Source: Petunia secreta | Taxonomy: Eukaryota > Streptophyta > Magnoliopsida > Solanales > Solanaceae | Direction: 5' to 3' | Length of the DNA stretch: 64,000 nucleotides | NCBI GenBank assembly: GCA_029990175.1 | Contig: JARKIP010000017.1 | Coordinates: 29,561,001 to 29,625,000, forward strand | Part shown: positions 1 to 10,580 of the stretch, one piece after another | Layout of the letters: each line of letters begins with the position of its first letter | Numbering within the stretch: position 1 is the stretch's first letter | The notes under the pieces: model-generated | Database searches by the model: none | Seen by the model: the letters and a program-made list of their open reading frames with translations, nothing else | What the model was told of the DNA's origin: nothing | Made by a program: the position numbers and the translations under genes

Positions 1-278
1 TAATGGAAGTATTTAAAAGAGAATTAATGAAACAATTCAACTTTGCATCGGTATTACAACTGAAATTAAACCAAACAAAATGTCCTCATTTTTCTCCTTT
101 TTTCCCCCTATCTCATGCTCCTATACTTGATTGTTCATAGAACATATCTCTTACAACCAATGGGTGTCAACATTACTCTAAACTAGCACTATTACTACTA
201 CAAATGAACATAACTGTATCATACAGTATTACATATGAAAACTCAAATGCAATATTGGTCATGAAATATAATTGTTGA

Positions 279-2380
279 TCATGGAGATTTTGGAGATGGA
301 AAAAATTGCGTACCAGCCATAAAATTGGTACGGGGAACTGGAAATAAAGAAGGGTCAAGATAATTTGAGGCTTCGGCTGCTGCATTGCCGCCATTCGCGG
401 TGGTGACAACAGCGGAGTCATGGTGGTGTTGGAACCCCGCGCTACCACTTCCACCTCCAGATGAAGTGTCACCGGTAGTAATATATTGACTTTCAGGACC
501 TTGATCGTATAAAATTCCCTTAAATATGTGCCCACTTATGTTAACAGCAGCTTGATAAGCTAATTGATCTTCTGCGTCTTCAACTGAACTCATTCGAACG
601 CAGTTAAATTCGGCATTTGAACTTACTTTTGCTGGAAATTTTCCCACTTGTAACCCTAAAAACATTAATGACATGCACTATCAAATAAACAATGCAATAA
701 ATAAAGACTTATTATACATAAATGGGGGGTCTTGAGATAAATTCGTAAGTGCGCATACACAAACATAAATATAGTTCAAGTACTAAAAAGTGTGCTTTCT
801 TTAAGACTTTGATTAAGATGACTGAGCTCTTGATCAGCATGATATCTCAAGGCAAACAAGATTCTGAATTCAAATCTCACCCGCAATCCAAAAGCAAAAG
901 TATATTTTCATTACGGAGAAATTTACACTTTTAATTGCTTAATTACGTTTTCAAGTGATAATAGCGAATTCTTTGTCAATCTTTTACCGGGAAAACTAAA
1001 AAAGAATACACATTATTTAAAATTCTTATATGCAATCAATCTTCTTTATAATTCCCGAGACGGTATGTCTATTTGTGTACAAGCACTAGAAAGTCCTCAC
1101 TGAGATAGATATGATTCCTTCTTAATTAACCAGAGGTAATCGAAACCACTGGGCTTTCCCTTTAATGAACTATATAAGACACGAATCTGGATTAGTTGAT
1201 TCAATACATTATACCAAAAAAGGAAGAAAAGAAAAGAGAGACAGAAACCTTACCGGAAGTGTTCGAAGGTAAACGAGTGCAAACAAGTGAGGAAGCACTT
1301 GGATCCTCTCTTTGCCTTTTGTGCTTATTATTATCTCTGCTTAACTGCAGGTTTTGCTGATTTCCTTCGTCTTGTTGTAAAGAAGAAAGTTGTTGTTGCC
1401 TTTCTCTCCTTTTTGCAGCTGGAACCCAAGTGCTTTTTACATGAGTTTGGCACTGAAACCCTCTACTCTTGCAACAAGTCCTACATCTCATGTGTTGGCA
1501 ATCTTTCTTAGCTTGGTTCCCACAATCTTGGCAACTTATTCCACCACCACCACTTCTCATCATCACAAAGCCCGCGGATCTTGAAGCCTCGTGATCACCT
1601 ATGGGATTAGCCTTTTAGCAATCAGTTCAATTGAAAATCCCGTATAGATATACAAGTGAATATTACTAATACTTCAACAAGTATTAAATTACCTGAGTCC
1701 ATAATTTCACAATGAATTTCTACTCGGGGATGGAACCATATTTACCAAGTTCAATTGAACTCAATAGTAGTATGTATGTATATGATCACTTACAAAAATT
1801 TCAATAATATTCGTAATTTCAAAAATGCAATCTAAGAAGTGCCAAAACATCTTTAAAGGTTAGAACCCATGAATTTAAATTTTTAATCGCACTCTAATGC
1901 TAAAAACTTTAAAAGTATTAAGTATACACAGTACGTGAAAACTGCTGTAAAATTTAGATTATATTAAATCTCAACCCATAATTTCAAAAGTATAATGAGT
2001 TTACTACTAAATTTTGGTTAAAGTACCAAGATTAAATCATGAATTCGCTTCTTATCACCTGTAGATATGTCAAATGCGGTCCGGCTCAGCCCCACACCTA
2101 ATCCAACAGCAGTTGAATAAAGATCTTGCAGTGGATATATTGGGTGACGAAACTGTTGTGGTTGTTGTTGTTGCTGCTGCTGCTGCTGTTCGGGTGTGGT
2201 TTGCCATAGCTCGAAGCCTTTGTAAGTTGGTATTTCTTGATTATCATTATTTCTGTACAAGAACCAATTTTCTGGGCCAATTTCTGTAAGTTGGTTATTT
2301 GTACGATGACTGTTGCTAATTTCTTGTTGTTGCTCTTGGCTGTTAGTTCCTCCTCCACCTAGCGAAAAGAAATTAGCCAT
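279..2380 (-). CDS. SRS: SHI/STYLISH (SRS) family RING-like zinc-finger transcription factor, three exons
   Basis: Plant-specific nuclear transcription activator family that, as known from Arabidopsis SHI/STY/LRP1, promotes auxin synthesis genes and gynoecium, stamen and root development. Exons on the minus strand: 2380-2059, 1598-1254 and 655-279. All introns are GT-AG (donors CAG/GTGATA and CCG/GTAAGG) and both interrupt phase 1. The spliced length is 1,044 nt, giving 347 residues, which supports the model. Visible parts: N-terminus MANFFSLGGGG, the motif ENWFLYRN then YKGFELWQ, a poly-Gln run near residues 63-75, the Cys-rich zinc finger at about 130-160 (CQDCGNQAKKDC, then CRTCCKSRG), the basic stretch AAKRRERQQQ, and the IXGH dimerisation domain near 240-275 (EDQLAYQAAVNISGHIFKG). 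The C-terminus FMAGTQFFPSP is also family-typical. No damage is visible, so it looks functional. Which subgroup member it is cannot be decided here. Confidence 0.95.
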
Positions 2381-3336
2381 TTTTTGCCACCTCTAGTAAT
2401 CTTTTTTCGTAATTCAATTGCGACTTAAAATATTCCAAAGAAGAAGTACATGACCAATGGTTTTGATTATGACCAAAGAATGATTTGGGTACTTACCCCG
2501 GCCCTTAGATTACTATGGGTTTTCTTGATCATTTGGAAAAAAATTAAAAGTAGGTTTTTAGAATGAATGACTCCTAAAAGTAGAAATGAAAGGTGTACAA
2601 GTTCTTGTCTGCACTATGTATATAAGGGAAGTAAGGAATTTAGTGTAGCTGCAACATGTGAAGATAATTAAAAAGCTGCAACTTTTTGAAAAAATTATTT
2701 TGGACAGGCAAAGAGAAGAAGAATATAATATTGAGGATGGAGAGATTAATCGAAGAGGAAGTGGGGGAGGGGCCTTTACTTTCCTGGCGTTTATATGTTG
2801 TGGCTTCTGTTGGAAACAATAAATTAAAAAAGGGTAGAATTTACAGCTCTCAAACGCCGCCATGGCACAAAAAACTGCACCAAGTCTTACTACACTAACT
2901 TTATCAAGAAAAAAGAAAGTAACATATGTGTTCGTTTGTTTAATCTATGATAGCATACTGATTACAATTTGGTAGATTAACAGCTAGCTAGCTACTATTT
3001 CCCATAAAACTTTACTGGCAAAAGTTTTACCAACTTTACTTAACAACTTTATAGTATGATATTGATATAAGAAAATTTTAAGAAACGTAAAACTTTATAG
3101 TAAATATTGCAAACTTTATAGCCAATGTCAACGTACGTACTTCAAGAGTGTAGGTTTTATGTGTGTGCACTTGTAGTAACAATAATTCATGTAATTAATC
3201 AGATTAGTTACAAGACAATTTAATTATTTATTATATGTAAATTAAATTTCTATAATATCTCAATATAGTACTTAATTGATAACTAATTTGCTATAACATG
3301 TTAAGTTGTGTTGATAACTCATAAATTGGAACTTAA
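2381..3336 (-). promoter_or_regulatory. Putative promoter and 5' UTR region of the SRS gene
   Basis: No coding sequence was recognised here. On the minus strand a TATATA core lies at 2619-2624, about 240 bases upstream of the ATG, within CTTATATAC. A pyrimidine-rich stretch rich in CTTCTTCTC (minus strand) sits at about 2700-2745. Placing the core promoter here is inference; no transcript start is visible. Confidence 0.35.
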
Positions 3337-3350
3337 ATTGAAGATCAACA

Positions 3351-4988
3351 TGTGAACCATTCTGTTAAACCTGGGAACATCAAGGTGAAGAACTTTATTC
3401 ATGGAAACAGATGGGACACTGAATCACTAAAAGAAGTTATCCCTGAAAATATCTTAACAGACATTACTCAAGTGCCAATTGGAAATGAAAACATCGGTGA
3501 CAAACCCATTTGGTGCTTATGTCCGAATGGCAATTTCACTTGTTCCTCGGCTTTCAAGTCCTTTAGACAAAGAAAAGAAAGTACAATCCCTCAATTTTCT
3601 AAAATTTGGGTGAAGGAAATTCCTTTTAGGATTTCTTTTTTGATGTGGAAATTAATGAAGAAAAAATTGCCTCTGGATGAGTCCCTCCATAGATTTGGAC
3701 TTCACATTGTGTCCAAGTGTTGCTGTTGTAGGATCGCTAAAGAAGAAACTTCAGATCATGTTTTTTCCTACAGTGAATTAGCAATGAAAGTCTGGATTTT
3801 GATATCTTCTCCACTAGGCATTGATTGCAGAGGAATGAACATAGCAAATATCTTGAACTTCTGGTGGAGTAGGAAGCCTAATAATGCAGTTCACAAAATG
3901 ATATTACAAGTTACCCCAATCATCGTATGCTGGGAAATTTGGAAAGCTAGGTGTGCAAGAAGATATGCAGAGAAGTCTACATCAATAGCAAGAATATACC
4001 AACAGGTGATTTTTCAAGTGAAGATTTCATTGGGCAAAAAATTCAGTAAAATGGAAGAGCAATGGTCCTGGGAACAAGTATGCAACATTGCAGCTCAGTA
4101 CAAACAGAAACTCATCAGTAAGATGGTTTCATGGACAAGAACAAATGAGACTGACATTATTTTGAACACTGACGGAAGCTGCATGCCCACTAAAGGTAAA
4201 GCAGGTGCAGGTGGGATTGTGAGAAGAAGAAATGGCGACATGATTATGGCTTTTGCCAATCCTCTCCATTTCTCAACTAACAATTACAGTGAAGCAAATG
4301 CAGCCTTATTTGGTGTTAACTGGTGCTGTCAACAGAATCTCTTCAATTTCACTCTGGAAATGGACTCTTTGTTAGTGGTTCAAATGATCCAAGGAAAAAT
4401 TACCCCTCCCTGGAACATTAAAAAAGAAGTGAAATGCATACAAGAAAAGATCAGGGAGCACAATATTCAAGTCTTACACTGTTATAGAGAGAGTAATGGT
4501 GTTGCTGATGTCATGGCAAAGTATGCTACTTCCAAGACACTGAACATATTATTTCTTCAAGAAACAGAACTACCTGCTGAAGCTAAAGGACATCTAATGA
4601 TGGATAAAATGGGAATCCCCTCCTTTAGAATTAGAGCTGCAAAACATGTAGGTTGGTATATTGATCCTCCTTGAATGATTTGATCTTCAAATGTTTGAAT
4701 GGTGCTCCACACACAAAAAGCCAAAGCTGGTGCAGCAAAGAGAAGACTTTTGTCAAGCAAAAACAAAAAGGATTTCTCCTTTACAAGCTTAATTTTTGAA
4801 GGTGTGGCAGTGTTTACACACCTTAGTTTGTTAGGTCTAGCTTTTGTTGGGAGGTTTTGGCAACATCCCCTCCTCTTGTATAAGCTCTGATTATGAATAA
4901 AATCTAACCAACACCGATGGGACCTTCCAGGGTGTTTGGTAACTTTAAAAAAAAAAAAAGATGTTTCCCAGCTAAAAAAAAAAAAAAA
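3351..4988 (+). mobile_element. 5'-truncated LINE (non-LTR retrotransposon) insertion with poly(A) and TSD
   Basis: The insertion is bounded by a 13-base direct repeat TTGAAGATCAACA at 3338-3350 and 4989-5001, with a shared A on the left of each copy. It ends in two A-tracts (about 4947-4959 and 4974-4988). It holds only the 3' third of a LINE ORF2, so it is a classic 5'-truncated target-primed insertion. The 3' UTR between the stop at 4674 and the A-tail is about 300 bases. Confidence 0.9.
3352..4674 (+). pseudogene. LINE ORF2 C-terminal part: zinc-binding region and RNase H domain
   Basis: The frame is open for 440 codons from the truncation point to its stop, with no internal stop. The first codon here is GTG; the real start was lost with the 5' end, and so was the reverse transcriptase. 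A zf-RVT-like segment lies at about residues 75-145 (PFRISFLMWKL, then CCCC, then SDHVF). In it the usual final Cys after the His is replaced (HVFSYS). The RNase H domain (RVT_3 type) lies at about 265-400: the acidic residues are Asp in NTDGSC (~272), Glu in YSEAN (~313), Asp in LEMDSLL (~336) and Asp in GVADVMAKY (~384), so the catalytic set looks complete. The intact frame suggests a recent insertion. It cannot act alone without RT and endonuclease. Confidence 0.85.
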
Positions 4989-5239
4989 TTGAAGATCAAC
5001 AGAAAAGTTGCAAAGGGAGGCCGTCCAATTGAAAAAACAGCTGCACAAGTACCAAAACCTAGAGAAAAAAAAATCTAAGTTTACAATATATTCAGTATGA
5101 TTCCATAAATGAGGTTTTGGGAGGGTGAGGTGTACGTGGACCTTAGAGGCTATTTCTGAAACACCCTCTGTTAAAAAAAAATAGGTTTGAAAACGTACAA
5201 TTTTGGAGCAGAAAAGAAAGCATATAAGAATACTCATCA

Positions 5240-6225
5240 GGGTTCGTCAGTCTCTCTATTTCCTTGGAGTATTGACGTAAGTTACTTGAAACTTCCTTTC
5301 TTGAGGATGACTTGTGTTACAAGCATCACTTCCACTTCAGGCTCATGTGATGTATCACTAAACTTGCACTCCATGTAGTCCGTCTTCAATTTGTCCTGCT
5401 CAACTGAAACCTTTAAATTCCGGAGTCTATCTCCAAACCTCCAGCATATCATTAACTCCATTGTGTCTCGTCAATCAAGACTATGTCACCTGCAAGTGAC
5501 ATACACCATTGAACCTCCCCTCGTATACTCTTAGATCAAATAAAAATAGACTAAGCGACGAACCCAGATGTAACCCTATCTCGACTGGAAAGTGTTTTGA
5601 GTCTCCTCCTATTGTTCTCACTCGGATCTTGGCTCTATAATACATGTCCTCAATCGCACTGATGTATGCCACATGTATACCTTTAGACTTCAAGCATTTC
5701 CACAAAACTTTCTTTGGGACTTTGTCATAATCCTTTTCTAAGTCACTGAAGACCATATGTAAGTCCATTCTCTTATCCCTATACTGCTCTATCAACCTTC
5801 TCAAAAGATGTATAACTTCTATAGTCGATCTCCTGACGTGGATCCAAGTTGGTTCTCAAAAGTAGTTATAATTATCCTCATCCTCTTCTCTACCACCCAT
5901 TTCCAAACTTTCATGGTATGGCTTATAAGTAGCTTGATACCCTATAGTTATTGTAATATCGTCCTTGCTCTTGTACATCGTATCATGGTACTCCACCTCA
6001 ATTCTTCGAGTATTTTGGCCGTCCTATAAATGACATTAAATAACATATTTAGCCACTCCAAACCTACTCTACTTGCACCCTTCCAAAATTTCACTGATCT
6101 CTTAAGGTCCGGTCGCTCTTTTCCCTCTCATCCTACGAATTGCCTCTTTAACCTCTTCAAACTGTATGCTCCTGGAATAACCATAATCACAGCGGTCGTC
6201 AAAGTACTCTAAATGACCCAGAAAA
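5240..6225 (-). pseudogene. Degenerate LINE reverse transcriptase relic
   Basis: On the minus strand one can read a decayed non-LTR reverse transcriptase across several frames. About 6200-6080 reads like FEEVKEAIRRMRGKRATGP. About 5804-5481 gives MRRLIEQYRDKRMDLHMVF followed by DLEKDYDKVPKKVLWKCL, then the degenerate GLHLGSSLSLFLF (family form close to GLHQGSALSPFLF). About 5510-5440 gives WCMSLAGDIVLIDET, where the catalytic F/YADD box has become LAGD. Beyond that, RLRNLKVSVEQDKLKTDYME with matches to the RT thumb region continues to about 5290. Frameshifts and an internal deletion separate the pieces. It is a different family from the LINE at 3351-4988 and much older. Confidence 0.75.
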
Positions 6226-6551
6226 TTTTTAAGTTTAGAGAATGCAATGCCTCAGGAAACCAAAACGGTCATCATACCTTACATAGAGGGCAGCTGCCAA
6301 ATCATAAGTCCCAAAAAGAAGTCAAGTGAAAGCTCGAAAGGGCGTTCGCTCAAGGGAGAAGACATCAAGCTCAATCGTGTGACCAAGAAAAGATTATTCA
6401 CTCGTGAATAAGGTGATCTACCTTTCCCTAAATCTAGTTCAGCGGACCTGAGTTTTGGATCAAAAAGATAGCCGCCCAAAGCAGAAGGCAGCCGCTTAAA
6501 TCGACAATAGAGGGTGACAACCAGTTGATTAGTTTTGTCCTAAATTTTACA

Positions 6552-6553
<2 letters not shown>
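6226..6553. other. Unassigned intergenic stretch
   Basis: No coding similarity, RNA gene or repeat family was recognised. It separates the LINE relic from the microsatellite fold-back. Confidence 0.4.
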
Positions 6554-6599
<46 letters not shown>

Positions 6600-6708
6600 T
6601 AATGAAAACCCTAAAAGCTATATACATACATACATACATACATACATACATACATACATACATACATGTGTGTGTGTATGGATATAGCTTTTAGAGTTTT
6701 CATTAGTA
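6554..6708. repeat. Microsatellite fold-back: (TA)n and (CATA)n within an inverted repeat
   Basis: A (TA)n run lies at 6556-6595 and a (CATA)n run at about 6624-6665, followed by (TG)n. The (CATA)n tract forms the loop of an imperfect inverted repeat. The left arm around 6597-6623 contains ATGAAAACCCTAAAAGCTAT. The right arm around 6681-6707 is its reverse complement with one substitution and a three-base indel. The (TA)n run is itself bracketed by ACTTTTATA and TATAAAAGT. Confidence 0.8.
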
Positions 6709-6719
6709 CTTTGGACAAG

Positions 6720-9429
6720 TTTTTTGTTGTTTAGATTTTCACATATTCATGTTCATTATGAAATTCTATACATGTTTGGATGCTTTTTGTTCAAATTCCA
6801 TGAATAGCTAAAAACTTTAATCAGGGTTTCAATCCAACCATAGCTCGTAGCTTAATGATTTTTTGATAAAACTTGTTTGACATTGGGTACTTTATTATAA
6901 CTTACTTTCATGCTCAACTCGGCCAACTTAAGTTCATGCCTTAATACTTTCTCATTGCCAACTTAGTCAAATGGCTTTTCAAACTTTCTTATTTTTCTAG
7001 GAATATACAACTATGCACAATTGGATTGGAAATTTTAGAACCTTTAATTAACAAGCTAGCTTCCTTTGGGATTTGACGACAACTCTAGTTAGGTTATTAT
7101 TTCTTCTCACCTTACACAACTCGTTTCTAGGGTGTGGATTGCTTTGTTCAATAACATAAACAATGTTTTACGCTATAAGTATATAATTTGGAGCGTGTCT
7201 GAGAAAGGTGTTTCGAGATTACTAATCATATTAAGGATAAAATAGTAAAAATACTGATCAAGCCAGGTGAAAACCCATAAGGAAGGTGACGAATTTATGA
7301 TGTCTAAGTGATTTTTACTTATAGGCATTTTTAAAATAAAACAGCACAAATATGCTAAAACGGAATAGGTATTGATCAGAGCGCACTTATAAGGGTTAAT
7401 TTGACCACAGAAGTTTAACTTATATGATCAATTCACTTAAAATCAACCAATCTTGCTAATTAAATTGTGCAATTAATGTAACAATTCTTTACTCTGTTAA
7501 ATCCTTTCATGCATCACTACCACGGTGTCTCCTAATTATTTTTCACAGCTAGCCAGAAGTGTTCTTCATCAATGTCTCCATCCTTTTACGATTGCAATGA
7601 ATTGTGTTTCATTTCCACACTAATGAATTGTGTTCAATTATTCATCTTTGCCCCATCTTATTTACTAGGGATATTTAAGCTTCACTTGAATAATATATTT
7701 TATAATCAGATCACTAATAAATCACCTAGAAGCAAGCAGGTAAGCGTCTACGGTCACTGCGTAAAGATTATTTAGACAAAGAAAGGTTACCAGTACTGGC
7801 AAATCGTAATAATATATTAAAAATATATCAGTTTTTGATTGTTATAAGTAATTCGTAATAAATTTATTATTGTCAATATAGATTTTCTTTTTCATTTTTT
7901 CATTGTTTTATTTTATTCTCTTTACAAAAGGATGAATAAAGAATGGCTTGAAAGGAACTCTTGAGCTGAAAACAGATGACTAAACCAAATAACATTGACA
8001 ATAGTATCCAATATTTACATATATGTACATGTGCATGTGTGTGTTGATAATTTCTTACTTTGATTCCCAAAATGGTAGTAACTCACGAAAGTGAATCCCT
8101 GATTTGAGTATTCGGGGTGCCATAATTATTTGAGCTACTAATTAATTCGAAATTTGAAACTTATACATGTTTAATAGAAGATTTTCTAACACATAGATGG
8201 TATATGAGCTGAAATTATAGGAATTTCGCTGAACACGTAGTTTTAGTTGTACATCTACCCCTAGTAATTTATGTTAAGAAAAATTGGATAGTGGGTTAAC
8301 TCAACATTACAAACTAGCTCAAGTAATAAAGACTAACTAATAAGAAATCACAACTCAATTACACTTAATCCATGTGTGATAAGGTTAAGATTTATAATCA
8401 TTGAGACTTTTTCTCAAAGTGATTGTGAGTTCGATTTTCTCGGACCTCCTTTCCTTTCCCTTCCCTGAATCCTGATCAAATGCATGGATGATCTAGGACC
8501 CCACCAAATCCTAATTCCTTTACATTTTTTCTCAAATTATAGTCACATTCGTATAATAGTTCTGGCACCAAGCTAACCGTATATTATAGCATCTAGCAAG
8601 AAGTAAGTACTACAAGATTTATTTTTCTTTCAAGCACGTAACACTAATTAATGAAGCAGCCGCAGTCTTAATTTCAACAGTACCATATAAATGGTACAAC
8701 ATCAACTTAACTGTATTGGCAATACATAATTGGTTGTTCACATTTTCTTCTCCGCTTTATTAACTGCACCACCTAAATTCAACTGCTGTCAATTATTTTG
8801 AACTTAAACTATGGAAAGGTTTTGCCTAAAACTAAATATTGACCTTCTAAGATTCAAATAAAATTGCCCTAACTAGATGATGACCTTCCAATTAGACTCA
8901 AATATTATGTAACGTTACTAAACTATATATGGTATATCTTGATAATGACCTTTCATAGGTATTATACCATATATATGTACTTTGCTACGTACGTAAATGA
9001 GAAATTTATACTTGAAAAAAAAAATTCCTTCAGTTGTAATATTGTATAAATTTTTGAAACAATATTTACAATAAATTAGGATGGCACGCAATTCATCACT
9101 CTACGTGAGAAAGGAGTTGTAGAAGCAGTAACAGGATTGTTTTCAGTGTACTAAGAGCATACTATTAATATTAGACTGGGCATGGCTTGGTAATTATGGA
9201 TTTTATATGGACATAGGGTTTTACAATAATTAGCAAGTTGCGAACCATAGACACACTAGGATTGCCTCAGGACCCAATGGTGGTTATTAATGTTCTTTAC
9301 ACTGGACATGCTTGGAATATTTATCCTTTTTTACGGTCTTAGTCTTACTGATACTGCAAAAATTAGCAACACTTCTATTTTTACTTTTCTTTAACAGTTG
9401 TAACTAGGAAAAGGTAGAAATGTTTTTCT
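6720..9429. other. Gene-free AT-rich stretch
   Basis: No ORF with recognisable similarity, no tRNA and no clear terminal repeats. Around 8410-8440 the string GTGAGTTCGATTTTCTC resembles a pol III B-box, so a decayed SINE is possible but not supported by an A-box or target duplication. The rest shows nothing I can name. Confidence 0.5.
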
Positions 9430-9434
9430 TTTAG

Positions 9435-10508
9435 CGTATTGGATGAAAATTTACCGAAGCCTCGAGCAAGGGCACGTAGGCCTGGGCATCGAGCGAGCGA
9501 GCGAGCCGAGCCGAACCTAATCGAGCCCGAGCCAAACCGAGCTTTATACATAGCGAGCCGAGCCGAGCTCAACTCAATCAAGCTTTATTAAAGTTTGACC
9601 GAGCCCGAGCCGGCTTTTTTTCTTGTGTTCCCATACCTAATAATATAAAAAATAATATTTAAATTTTTTTTTTGATCATAATCATAGATAATGATAAAAG
9701 TACTGGTTTATCAATTGTTAACTATTGCATTAAAATATTAAACAACACGTAGACTTCTAATATTTTTTAGTAATTAAGCCTAATGAATGGAAGTTATATT
9801 TTAAAGATAAAGTTACACGATCAATCAAGCTAATCGTGTCGAGCCGAGCTTTGACTGAGCTGAGCTTGATCGAGCTTTAACTGAGTCGAGCCGAGCCAAA
9901 TTTTAAATGAGATAGAGCCGAGCTGAGCGAGCTCCCAGCCGACTCAGCTCTATGCCCAGGCCTAAGGGCACGAGACTTGATATAAGTCTACATTACGAGG
10001 CCAACCCACGAGGGGAAGCGACATGACCCTCCGCCTCGGAAAGCCATCTCGGGGAATGAGGAAAACTGAGCCCAAAGCACCAAGTTCGGAAAGATCACCA
10101 CAACTACATGGTCCCCGAGTAAGTATAACACCTCGCCAAACAATCCGAACGAGGCCTGGTCTTTGTAACCGTCGACCGTTGCTCTGGCATTTAAGAAGAA
10201 GATCATGAGCTGACCACGATCAATGTGGAGCAATGGCCATAAAGGCATAGTTATTATGGCTATAGCGTTATTCTTCTCATTAATTATAAATATGATTCGT
10301 TTGTAACCAACAAAGGCATTCAGAAATACAATATTTAATTTATACTCTTAAGCTTTGTCTCGTTTACTTTCTGCCTCGATTTATTCTTTTAAGCTATTGT
10401 TTCGTTCAAATCCGATCTTAGCTCGAATATGACTTTGATACAAACAAATTATCAATCAACCCCAAAACAAATTCGATTTGTTATCCTATCTCAATTTAGG
10501 CCAACACA
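9435..10508 (+). repeat. 5' LTR of element A (interrupted by a hAT MITE)
   Basis: It aligns along its length with 17002-17564, apart from the 488-base insertion plus an 8-base duplication at 9477-9972 and a short block near 10318-10335 that is missing from the 3' LTR. Confidence 0.88.
9477..9964. mobile_element. hAT-type MITE inserted in the 5' LTR of element A
   Basis: 488 bases with a perfect 13-base terminal inverted repeat TAGGCCTGGGCAT, flanked by an exact 8-base duplication AGGGCACG (9469-9476 and 9965-9972). The matching position in the 3' LTR (about 17036-17043) has the single uninterrupted AGGGCACG, so that copy serves as an empty site. An 8-bp TSD plus short TIR is the hAT signature. 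Both subterminal regions are packed with GAGCC and GAGCT motifs on either strand, as expected for hAT subterminal binding repeats. There is no transposase coding. Confidence 0.93.
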
Positions 10509-10510
10509 AA

Positions 10511-10528
10511 TTGGTGCCGTCTGTGGGG
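10511..10528 (+). other. Primer-binding-site region of element A
   Basis: Two bases after the 5' LTR end comes TTGGTGCCGTCTGTGG. This position and sequence type are typical of Tat-lineage gypsy elements. I do not name the primer tRNA. It differs from the TGGTATCAGAGC-type sites of the other LTR elements here. Confidence 0.65.
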
Positions 10529-10580
10529 AATTGGTAATAAAAAATTTTCTAAAGTCTGCAGGTTCGATTTTCGCTAAAAA

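Noticed and set aside
4557..5237. 226-codon minus-strand ORF overlapping the LINE 3' end
   Set aside because: Antisense to the LINE 3' UTR and A-tracts (poly-Phe/Lys runs); no similarity to any family.
8405..8440. Possible tRNA gene or SINE (B-box-like GAGTTCGATTTTC)
   Set aside because: No A-box at proper distance, no cloverleaf, no target duplication.
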